Positions 5,515-11,558 of a DNA stretch of 11,558 nt are shown here, in pieces. The stretch's first letter is position 1; every line of letters starts with the position of its first letter. This DNA is from an uncultured Candidatus Saccharibacteria bacterium (lineage in GTDB: Bacteria; Patescibacteriota; Saccharimonadia; Saccharimonadales; Saccharimonadaceae). The translations under genes and the position numbers were made by a program. The stretch spans positions 1-11,558 of the forward strand of contig CAMYZY010000015.1 of assembly GCA_947304075.1 (NCBI GenBank), given 5' to 3'. The notes beneath the pieces were generated by a model. That model was not told where the DNA came from. It worked only from the letters and a program-made list of their open reading frames with translations, and ran no database searches.

Positions 5515-6781
5515 ATAAACCAAGGTTTGAATTAGTATCGGCGATACGAATGAGTTCGTTGTATTTGGCGATGCGTTCAGAACGCGACAAAGAGCCGGTT
5601 TTGATTTGGCCGGTACCAAGTCCGACGGCGAGATGAGCGATAGTGACGTCTTCGGTTTCACCAGAACGGTGCGACATAACAGTACGGTAACCAGCCTTTT
5701 TCGCCATCAAAACTGCTTTGATGGTCTCGGTCAATGTGCCGATTTGATTTGGCTTAATTAGAATTGCGTTAGCGACGTCGGATTCAATGCCTTTTTTCAG
5801 TAACTTCGTGTTGGTAACAAATAAATCGTCTCCCACTAATTGGACGCGATCGCCCAGTCGCTCGGTTAGTTTTTTCCAATTGTCCCAATCGTTTTCAGCA
5901 AGACCATCTTCGATAGAAACGACTGGATAATTGTCGACAATCCAAGTGTACCAGTTGATCAAATCGTCGGCTGATTTCCAGTCGCCGTTGGTTTTTAGTT
6001 CATAATGGTCTTTGCTAAAGAATTCAGATGCGGCAATATCCATAGCTATAGCAATATCATCACCTAGCTTTAAACCGGCCTTTTCAACGGCTAGTTTGAT
6101 GCATTCAAGTGGCTCGTTGTTGCCGTCACGAACTTTGGGGGCATAGCCGCCTTCGTCACCTACGGTCGTGGGATAATCACGTTCTTTTAAGACGGTTTTT
6201 AGAGCATGAAAAACTTCTGCTCCGTATCTTACAGCATCGGCAATATTATCTGCGCCACGTGGGATAATCATGTATTCTTGGAAATCAGTCGCCCATGATG
6301 CGTGCTCGCCACCATTCATCACATTCATCATTGGCATCGGGATAGACATTTCATCGGTGGTGCCGGCCAGCTCAGCAACATAACGGTAAAAAGGCATATT
6401 AAGAGCTCTTGCGTTGGCCTTGGCGGTGGCTAAAGAAACCGCCAAAATCGCATTGGCACCAAGATTGGTTTTGTGTTCGGTGCCATCGAGCTCAAGCATC
6501 ATTTGATCTACGGTATTAATATCAGAAGTATTATCTACTAGCACGTCGCGGATTTTGGAATTGACATTCCATACTGCTTTTAAAACACCCTTGCCGCCAA
6601 ATCTGGTCGAATCACCATCGCGCAATTCCAGAGCTTCGCCGGAGCCAGTTGATGCGCCTGAAGGCACAATAGCCCTACCAAACATGCCATTATCTAAGTA
6701 AACTTCGGCTTCCACGGTGGGATTGCCCCGTGAATCTAAAACTTGTCTAGCTTTTATATTAGAAATCGTAAAATTATCCAT
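5501..6781 (-). CDS. eno: Enolase (phosphopyruvate hydratase)
   Basis: This 426-residue cytoplasmic enzyme converts 2-phosphoglycerate to phosphoenolpyruvate and has normal family length. Conserved blocks include S-G-A-S-T-G (41-46), N-G-G-E-H (157-161), G-D-E-G-G-Y-A-P (208-215, catalytic E210), metal ligands D248, E291 and D318, the catalytic lysine K343 in L-I-K-P-N-Q, S-H-R-S-G-E-T-E-D (370-378) and K394 in G-Q-I-K-T-G. Nothing essential is missing. The ATG (6781-6779) has no Shine-Dalgarno and sits at the predicted transcription start, which points to a leaderless mRNA. The gene is convergent with the LOG gene, sharing 14 bp at their 3' ends, and divergent from the surface-protein gene at 6854, with about 70 bp between them. 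Confidence 0.97.
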   Translation of the reverse strand: MDNFTISNIKARQVLDSRGNPTVEAEVYLDNGMFGRAIVPSGASTGSGEALELRDGDSTRFGGKGVLKAVWNVNSKIRDVLVDNTSDINTVDQMMLELDGTEHKTNLGANAILAVSLATAKANARALNMPFYRYVAELAGTTDEMSIPMPMMNVMNGGEHASWATDFQEYMIIPRGADNIADAVRYGAEVFHALKTVLKERDYPTTVGDEGGYAPKVRDGNNEPLECIKLAVEKAGLKLGDDIAIAMDIAASEFFSKDHYELKTNGDWKSADDLINWYTWIVDNYPVVSIEDGLAENDWDNWKKLTERLGDRVQLVGDDLFVTNTKLLKKGIESDVANAILIKPNQIGTLTETIKAVLMAKKAGYRTVMSHRSGETEDVTIAHLAVGLGTGQIKTGSLSRSERIAKYNELIRIADTNSNLGLFNPF

Positions 6782-6788
6782 GAATATT

Positions 6789-6817
6789 ATTATAGCAAAT
6801 ATTAAACTTATGGTAAA
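6789..6817 (-). promoter_or_regulatory. eno promoter, extended -10, leaderless start
   Basis: Read on the minus strand: -35 TTTACC (6817-6812, 4 of 6), 17-nt spacer ending in TGC, -10 TATAAT (6794-6789). Predicted +1 is at about 6782, one base before the ATG. The -35 overlaps the -10 of the divergent plus-strand promoter. Confidence 0.7.
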
Positions 6818-6819
6818 AT
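6811..6819 (+). promoter_or_regulatory. Promoter of the surface-protein gene
   Basis: TGG followed by TAAAAT (6814-6819) is an extended -10-like element without a clear -35. Predicted +1 is near 6826. A second candidate -10, TATTAT (6822-6827), lies just downstream. The SD AGGAG is at 6841-6845, 8 nt before the ATG at 6854. Confidence 0.5.
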
Positions 6820-6853
6820 AGTATTATAAATAAATATTAAAGGAGTTATTTTT

Positions 6854-8164
6854 ATGAATGAAAATCCCGCAGGGACGCCGAATCTTGGTCCAGCTCCAGG
6901 TGGTACACCGGTAGCGAATCAAGCGACTACGGCTAGCCCAGTGGTTCAAGGGCAGCCGAGCGATGTTGTTGGTGCCAATCCGACCGCTCCGGCAACTGTA
7001 GAACCGGTCAAAAAGAAGAAAACTGGCTTAATTATCGGCATTGTTATCGCCGTAATAGCATTAATTGGCGTGGCTACAGCTGCAGCTTTGATTTTGCCTA
7101 AGCTCGGGAGAGAAGATGCGGTCTCTCTTGCTATGCAAAAAATCCTAACCGGTAACGCACCTACTAATGTTGCAATTGATGGTGAATTTAATTATTTGAT
7201 TAGTCAAGAAGGTTCGCCAATCAAGCGAATCAATATTAATCTCGACACGGACATTATGGTTGGTTCGATGATCAATACGTCTTCGGCAGTTCTTACTTTC
7301 ACAACTTTTGAAAACAAGGATTATTCTGTAAAATTCAATGAGATTTATGCGGCTGATGGTAATATTTATTTCAAGGTCGACGGCGCTACCGCTGCACTTG
7401 AAGATTCGGGGATACTGGATTTGATATTTGCGCCGACCGTTCAGGATTGTTCTGATGAAATAACTGATTGTTCGGGAGTGGCTGAATGTGAAACTGGCGA
7501 TTGCGTCGAAACGTTGACCGATGAAACTCTTGACGCGGACACCAAAGCAGAGACGTCTGGAATTATAGACATTGTTGAAGTCGTTGATGGGGTGTGGATT
7601 AGAGTCTCGTCGGATTCGCTTTCGTCTACGGATGATTCGTCGATACTAAAGGAAAGCCCGATTAGTTGTGTCACGGATTTTGTGACGACAATCAGCAAGA
7701 ATTTCAACGTGACGGCAGATTTGTATAATAAATACCCATTTATTACATCAACAACCAAAGATGTGATTATTCCAAGCAAAAACAGTCAGGTGTATTTGAT
7801 TGGTGTTGATAACGAAAAACTAGCCGGTTTCTTAAAAGCGATGCAGAACCCTGATTTGGTGGATGATTTATGTATTTGCTTAGGCTATGACGACAGCGAA
7901 GAACTAGACGAAGTATTGAATGATTTGCCAAAAGTTTATGCCGAAATAAACGGAGACAATAATTTCTCGAGACTATACTTAGAATCAGAACTCGACGATG
8001 GAGCAGCGACGTTGACTATCGATTTAGGATTTGAATATCCGTCGAATGTTAATGTGACTGAGCCGGTCGACTATACGGATTTCACCGAAGTAATTCAACA
8101 ATTCTTCTCGGGTTTTTATGAATTGTCGGACACGGAGCCCACGCAGGTAGAAGTTGAAAAATAG
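6854..8164 (+). CDS. Unknown single-pass membrane-anchored surface protein
   Basis: I do not recognise this 436-residue protein as a named family. Residues 1-53 are rich in Pro, Ala, Thr and Gly, with no charged secretion signal. A K-K-K-K stop (53-56) precedes one hydrophobic segment (about 58-81). The remaining ~355 residues are acidic and Ser/Thr/Asp-rich, presumably outside the cell (N-in, C-out by the positive-inside rule). Repeated short beta-strand-like stretches such as I-Y-F-K-V-D-G (171-177) and W-I-R-V-S-S-D-S-L (248-256) recall LolA/LppX-like lipid-binding folds, which is only a resemblance. There are seven cysteines: C199, C206, C212 and C217 form a tight cluster in an acidic insert, with C272, C340 and C342 later. 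AGGAG at 6841-6845 supports the start. It is followed by uvrC, which has its own promoter. Confidence 0.75.
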   Translation: MNENPAGTPNLGPAPGGTPVANQATTASPVVQGQPSDVVGANPTAPATVEPVKKKKTGLIIGIVIAVIALIGVATAAALILPKLGREDAVSLAMQKILTGNAPTNVAIDGEFNYLISQEGSPIKRININLDTDIMVGSMINTSSAVLTFTTFENKDYSVKFNEIYAADGNIYFKVDGATAALEDSGILDLIFAPTVQDCSDEITDCSGVAECETGDCVETLTDETLDADTKAETSGIIDIVEVVDGVWIRVSSDSLSSTDDSSILKESPISCVTDFVTTISKNFNVTADLYNKYPFITSTTKDVIIPSKNSQVYLIGVDNEKLAGFLKAMQNPDLVDDLCICLGYDDSEELDEVLNDLPKVYAEINGDNNFSRLYLESELDDGAATLTIDLGFEYPSNVNVTEPVDYTDFTEVIQQFFSGFYELSDTEPTQVEVEK

Positions 8165-8172
8165 AGACCAAA

Positions 8173-8201
8173 TTGACAAATATTCATAAGTATGATATAA
8201 T
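8173..8201 (+). promoter_or_regulatory. uvrC promoter, consensus, leaderless start
   Basis: Perfect -35 TTGACA (8173-8178), 17-nt spacer ending in TGA, perfect -10 TATAAT (8196-8201). Predicted +1 is at 8208, exactly the A of the uvrC ATG. No Shine-Dalgarno is present. Confidence 0.85.
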
Positions 8202-8207
8202 TAAAGA

Positions 8208-9488
8208 ATGAATGAGGCTCTAAAACAGAAACTACATAAACTTCCGGCCCAGCCGGGAGTTTATTTTCATAAAAACTCCGCTGGTGAGATTATTTATGTC
8301 GGCAAGGCTGCTGTACTAAAAAACCGCGTGAGACAATATTTCCAAAAAAACCAAAAAGATCCTAAGACCGAAGCACTAGTGCGGGAAATAAATGACACGG
8401 ATTGGATTGTGGTAGACACAGAAATGGATGCGCTGTTTTTGGAATCTGAAATGATAAAGCGCTACATGCCGAAATGGAATATACTGCTTCGCGATGACAA
8501 ATCGGTGTCGTATGTTAGAATCACGATGAATGAAGAAGTGCCATATATTTCATTTACGAGAAATCCGATTGACGATAAAGCTACTTATATCGGGCCGTTT
8601 TATGGTAAATCTTCGGTAGAAAAGGCTCTAAGAATTTTGCGTCGTATTTTTCCGTATTACGTAAAGCCATACTCTGGTCGTAAAACACTAGATACCGATT
8701 TAAAACTTACCCCGGGGATTGAAGTGGGGTTAAGTACGGCAAAAGACTACAAGAGAAATCTAAAAAAACTGATGCGATATTTAAATGGAGACCGTGAAAA
8801 ACTTTTAGTCGAACTTGAAAAAACGATGAAAAAAGAGTCGGCAAAAGGAAATTATGAACTTGCGGCCGAAGCGCGCGACCAATTATTTGGACTAAAGGAA
8901 TTAAAGAAAAAAATCGTGTTTTCGGATAAAGAGTTTTTGGATATTTCTTCGGACCAGGCTCTAAAACAACTACAAGATCTTTTGGGGCTCAAAAACCCAC
9001 CGCGCAGAATTGAAGGATACGACATTTCACACCAATCTGGCGAAAATACCGTAGGAAGTATGGTGGTGTTTATCAACGGGGCATCGGCGAGAAGCGAATA
9101 TCGCAAATTTAAAGTCAGGACATCAAAAAATGATGATTTAAAAAGTATGGTCGAAGTAATCTCTCGGCGTTTAAAACACCAAGAATGGGATTTTCCGGAT
9201 TTAATCATAGTGGATGGTGGCGTAAATCAAGTGAATGCTGTTTTGCCGCTGGTTGAGCCATACGGCATAAAAGTGATTGGACGTGACAAATCCGGCGACC
9301 ATTCACATAATGCTTTAGTGAAATTGGTTTTTTGGAATACTGCTTCTGATGGAGCTTCGGAGTTTAAGCATCTTGAACTACGTCAAGAATCTCATATTGC
9401 AAAATTAATAGCTAGAATTGACGAAGAAGCGCACCGTTTTGCCATAACTTACCATTCTTTACTCAAAAGAAAAAGTATGCTAAAATAA
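8208..9488 (+). CDS. uvrC: Minimal UvrC-like excinuclease subunit
   Basis: UvrC makes both incisions around a lesion in UvrABC nucleotide excision repair. This version has 426 residues; usual UvrC has about 560-620. The GIY-YIG nuclease is intact (about 13-95; G-V-Y at 17-19, Y-V-G at 30-32, R40, catalytic E79). A UVR UvrB-binding helix pair follows (about 196-231). The RNase H-like nuclease (268-411) keeps D272 in Y-D-I-S-H, D309/D310, D336 in I-V-D-G-G and H409. Three parts are missing: the four cysteines of the Fe-S region (the protein has no cysteine at all), the ~110-residue domain normally between UVR and the RNase H fold, and the C-terminal helix-hairpin-helix pair. The next gene begins 22 nt after the stop with no HhH remnant, so this is not a frameshift. 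A specialised Cho-like nuclease is less likely because both catalytic domains are present. Confidence 0.9.
   Translation: MNEALKQKLHKLPAQPGVYFHKNSAGEIIYVGKAAVLKNRVRQYFQKNQKDPKTEALVREINDTDWIVVDTEMDALFLESEMIKRYMPKWNILLRDDKSVSYVRITMNEEVPYISFTRNPIDDKATYIGPFYGKSSVEKALRILRRIFPYYVKPYSGRKTLDTDLKLTPGIEVGLSTAKDYKRNLKKLMRYLNGDREKLLVELEKTMKKESAKGNYELAAEARDQLFGLKELKKKIVFSDKEFLDISSDQALKQLQDLLGLKNPPRRIEGYDISHQSGENTVGSMVVFINGASARSEYRKFKVRTSKNDDLKSMVEVISRRLKHQEWDFPDLIIVDGGVNQVNAVLPLVEPYGIKVIGRDKSGDHSHNALVKLVFWNTASDGASEFKHLELRQESHIAKLIARIDEEAHRFAITYHSLLKRKSMLK
9458..9486 (+). promoter_or_regulatory. secG promoter within the uvrC 3' end
   Basis: -35 TTTACT (9458-9463, 4 of 6), 17-nt spacer ending in TGC, -10 TAAAAT (9481-9486). 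It lies in the last codons of uvrC. Predicted +1 is near 9493, followed by AAGGAG (9497-9502), 8 nt before the secG ATG. Confidence 0.55.
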
Positions 9489-9510
9489 TCTTATCTAAGG
9501 AGTCGTTATT

Positions 9511-9738
9511 ATGAATTTCGGTAGTTTTCTTGAGACAATTACATTCATCTCAGCAATTCTGACTATTATACTAGTTTTGTTACAACAACGCGGTGCATCG
9601 CTTGGCGCTGGTTTTGGTAGCTCGGGTGAACTTTATACGACTCGTCGTGGACTTGAAAAATCTCTCTTTGTCGCAACAATCGTCTGTGCGGTCATTTTCG
9701 TATTATCAATCTTAGGTCTATTATTAATACCATCATAA
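9511..9738 (+). CDS. secG: Preprotein translocase subunit SecG
   Basis: This 75-residue protein has the SecG layout: a first membrane helix (about 6-24), the conserved cytoplasmic loop with L-L-Q-Q-R-G (23-28) and G-A-G-F-G-S-S-G (32-39), and a second membrane helix (about 50-73). SecG is the small accessory subunit of the SecYEG channel and helps SecA-driven translocation. The AAGGAG at 9497-9502 sets the start. It is followed after a single base by the gene for an exported solute-binding protein, with which it is probably co-transcribed. Confidence 0.93.
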   Translation: MNFGSFLETITFISAILTIILVLLQQRGASLGAGFGSSGELYTTRRGLEKSLFVATIVCAVIFVLSILGLLLIPS

Positions 9739-9739
9739 T

Positions 9740-11476
9740 ATGAAAGATTCAATCAAAAAGCGTGGGCAAAAAATTGTAAAGAAGTTTTCGAAAGCTTCGA
9801 TTCAGGTTAGTGAAGAAGGCAAAGAGCATATCAAGGAAAATATTTTTGGTAGAATCTCGCATATTGCTAATATTCGTTTATTGATTCTAGAATGGGGGCT
9901 TCTTATCGTGGCTCTCATTATGCTCGCTATCACTCAGGCGTTTTGGTTTGGGGATTCTTATGCTAATAATACTTGGTCGACAGGTGGTACGTATATCGAA
10001 GCGTCGCTGGGCGAAGTTAATTCGATGAACCCGCTGTTTGCCAGCACTAGTAGCGAAAGGGCACTGAGTAGGTTGATGTTTTCGACGATTGCTTCGATTG
10101 ATTTTTCGGGGCATCCTGGGCCAGAACTGGCGGAGTACATTAGGCCAAGCGAGAATGGCCGAATTTGGACCATCAAAATCCGTGATGGTTTGAAGTGGTC
10201 TGACGGCGAGCCTTTAACGACGAGCGATGTAATATTTACTTTGAATTTGATTAAAAACTCGGCGGTCAATACGGTTTATGACGCAAATCTTGCTAACGTG
10301 AAGATTGTAGCGAACGAAAACGGGGAAATCGTTTTTACTTTGCCTACGCCATATGCGGATTTTATTTCTGCTTTAATTATCCCAGTTGTGCCAGAGCATG
10401 TTTTGGCTGATTCGGATCCAAAAACTTTGATTGAAGATAGTTTTTCGAATGCGCCGGTTGGCTCTGGTGCGTTTAGTTTTAATGCTACACAGCTCAACTC
10501 CACAAGTGGGGAAAAGACTATTTATTTGTCGTCTAATCCGTATTATCATAAAAATCGCACGCTTTTAAATAGCTTCGCTGTGCATGTTTTTACGAACCGA
10601 GATGGTATTATTAGCGCCCTAAACGCCGGGACAATCACGGCGACGGCAGAATTATCTGAAGCGGACAGCGAAAGCATCACGTCTAAATCTATTTATCAAA
10701 AGAATTCAAGTTTAAATTCTGGGGCGTTTATCTTCTTTAATACTGCAAGTCAAAGTATGAAGGACGCCGCTGTGAGAGATGCAATTAGAAGGGGTATTAA
10801 TCTCGAAGCGGTGAGAGAAGCGGCACCGAATACAATTGCGCTGAATTATCCTTTGATTAATTCGCAGTTGAAACTCGAAAACTATCCGGCTTTGCCAGAG
10901 TACGATCTTGAAGCGGCAAAAGCTAAGTTGGCTGAGCTTAACGGTGAAAATATGATTACACTCGAAGTAGCGACGGTGAATTCTGGGTTTTTGCCGAAGG
11001 TCACGGAAGCAGTGAGTGATGCTCTAAAAGAGTTGGGCTACGATGTGCATATTTCCACCTACGAAGAAAATCAAGATTTTGTTTCTAATGTGCTTTCAAA
11101 ACGAAGTTACGATTTATTGATTTATGAAATTGAGCTTGGTGCCGATCCTGACCCATTGCCATATTATCACTCTTCGCAAGCGTCAAAAGCCGGGTTAAAT
11201 CTTTCGAATTATCGCAATGTTTTAGTGGATGATTTATTGCTCGCAGGTAGGGAAACGCTTGATGAGTCTCTAAGGATTAAGAAGTACGAAAGGTTTCTTG
11301 AATACTGGGTTGCAAACGTGCCAGCAATTGGCATTTATCAGCCGAATTTGACATATTATTATAATAAGAATGCACGCTCGTTTAGTAATGATTTGAAACT
11401 AGTGACAGCACTAGACAGATTTACAGATGTGAATACGTGGGCGGTTAACACGACTACAAAAAATAAAACCCCGTAA
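9740..11476 (+). CDS. Membrane-anchored family 5 solute-binding protein
   Basis: The 578-residue protein matches the SBP_bac_5 (OppA/DppA-type) family, which delivers peptides or other solutes to ABC importers. Typical blocks are an early S-M-N-P-L-F segment (95-100), I-W-T-I-K-I-R-D-G-L-K-W-S-D-G-E-P-L-T-T-S-D-V, and V-V-P-E-H-V-L. The N-terminus is unusual: a basic, hydrophilic stretch of about 45 residues precedes one hydrophobic segment (about 46-68), and there is no lipobox cysteine, so it is probably held by an uncleaved anchor. The start lies 1 nt after the secG stop with no Shine-Dalgarno, implying translational coupling. No permease or ATPase gene is seen; the next gene is a tRNA. 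Substrate is unknown. The stop TAA is at 11474-11476. Confidence 0.9.
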   Translation: MKDSIKKRGQKIVKKFSKASIQVSEEGKEHIKENIFGRISHIANIRLLILEWGLLIVALIMLAITQAFWFGDSYANNTWSTGGTYIEASLGEVNSMNPLFASTSSERALSRLMFSTIASIDFSGHPGPELAEYIRPSENGRIWTIKIRDGLKWSDGEPLTTSDVIFTLNLIKNSAVNTVYDANLANVKIVANENGEIVFTLPTPYADFISALIIPVVPEHVLADSDPKTLIEDSFSNAPVGSGAFSFNATQLNSTSGEKTIYLSSNPYYHKNRTLLNSFAVHVFTNRDGIISALNAGTITATAELSEADSESITSKSIYQKNSSLNSGAFIFFNTASQSMKDAAVRDAIRRGINLEAVREAAPNTIALNYPLINSQLKLENYPALPEYDLEAAKAKLAELNGENMITLEVATVNSGFLPKVTEAVSDALKELGYDVHISTYEENQDFVSNVLSKRSYDLLIYEIELGADPDPLPYYHSSQASKAGLNLSNYRNVLVDDLLLAGRETLDESLRIKKYERFLEYWVANVPAIGIYQPNLTYYYNKNARSFSNDLKLVTALDRFTDVNTWAVNTTTKNKTP

Positions 11477-11488
11477 TCTTTGATTTTA

Positions 11489-11497
11489 TGTTATAAT
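11489..11497 (+). promoter_or_regulatory. tRNA-Leu promoter, extended -10
   Basis: TGT followed by perfect TATAAT (11492-11497). No -35 is recognisable. Predicted +1 is near 11504, two bases before the mature tRNA 5' end, so the 5' leader would be extremely short. Confidence 0.6.
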
Positions 11498-11505
11498 AGT
11501 GGCAT

Positions 11506-11558
11506 GCGCCTGTGGTGGAATTGGTAGACACGCTACCTTGAGGTGGTAGTGGCCATAT
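11506..11558 (+). tRNA. tRNA-Leu(GAG), 3'-truncated by window
   Basis: The 5' acceptor strand GCGCCTG (11506-11512) is followed by T8-G9 and a leucine-type D-arm (GTG, loop with TTGGTAGA, CAC). The anticodon stem CTACC/GGTAG (11533-11537 with 11545-11549) has loop TTGAGGT. The anticodon GAG at 11540-11542 reads CUC/CUU leucine codons. The sequence after the stem, TGGCC..., begins the long variable arm expected of a class II tRNA. The T-arm and 3' acceptor strand lie beyond the window. Confidence 0.93.

Noticed and set aside
5517..5547. Inverted repeats AAACC/GGTTT and GTATC/GATAC as a terminator between LOG and eno
   Set aside because: Both lie within the eno coding region, are only 5 bp, have loops of 2 and 3 nt and no T-run on either strand.
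9486..9511. uvrC as a frameshifted full-length gene
   Set aside because: The stop is followed at once by the secG SD and secG; no HhH-like sequence appears in other frames, and the internal domain and cysteines are missing too.
1..11558. CRISPR arrays, insertion sequences, prophage or att sites
   Set aside because: No spaced direct repeats, terminal inverted repeats, transposase or integrase motifs were seen on either strand.

Overview
The window looks like part of a small, streamlined bacterial chromosome of moderate-to-low GC, most probably from the Candidate Phyla Radiation (Patescibacteria). Candidatus Saccharibacteria (TM7) is my best guess. This is inferred from compact gene order, very short intergenic regions, divergent or minimised housekeeping proteins (notably a shortened UvrC), membrane-anchored non-lipoprotein surface proteins, and central-carbon genes packed in translationally coupled runs. 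I ran no database search. No in-frame TGA occurs in the genes, and stops are TAA (11) or TAG (2), so the standard code fits. All proteins are cellular housekeeping types; I see no phage, IS, CRISPR or plasmid signature.

Layout. 1-341: the 3' end of the trigger factor gene. 342-746: about 400 nt without a convincing gene, holding a weak terminator-like hairpin, a promoter and a structured ~155-nt leader for rpsL. 747-1639: rpsL-rpsG, a short str operon closed by a strong terminator whose loop contains the -10 box of the next promoter. 1706-5514: a tightly coupled plus-strand run of gap (GAPDH), an RpiB-type isomerase, an Rpe-type epimerase, a PfkB-family kinase and a LOG-family phosphoribohydrolase. 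5501-6781: enolase on the minus strand, convergent with and overlapping the LOG gene by 14 bp. 6854-8164: an unknown single-pass surface protein, divergent from eno. 8208-9488: a minimal uvrC. 9511-11476: secG and a membrane-anchored family 5 solute-binding protein. 11506-end: the first part of tRNA-Leu(GAG).

How the parts fit. The gap-rpiB-rpe-pfkB-LOG run can be read as a route from nucleosides, nucleotides or ribose into lower glycolysis: the kinase makes a sugar phosphate or NMP, LOG releases ribose-5-phosphate from an NMP, the isomerase and epimerase interconvert pentose phosphates, and GAPDH and enolase take up the triose product after transketolase/transaldolase steps encoded elsewhere. 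The isomerase and the epimerase both carry changes at canonical active-site positions, so their substrates may differ from the textbook ones.

Regulation. All seven promoters I can propose carry an extended -10 (TGnTAtAAT-like). Two genes, eno and uvrC, have their ATG at the predicted +1 and no Shine-Dalgarno, suggesting leaderless mRNAs. Most other genes have clear SD sites (AGGAGG, AAGGAGG, AAGGAG).
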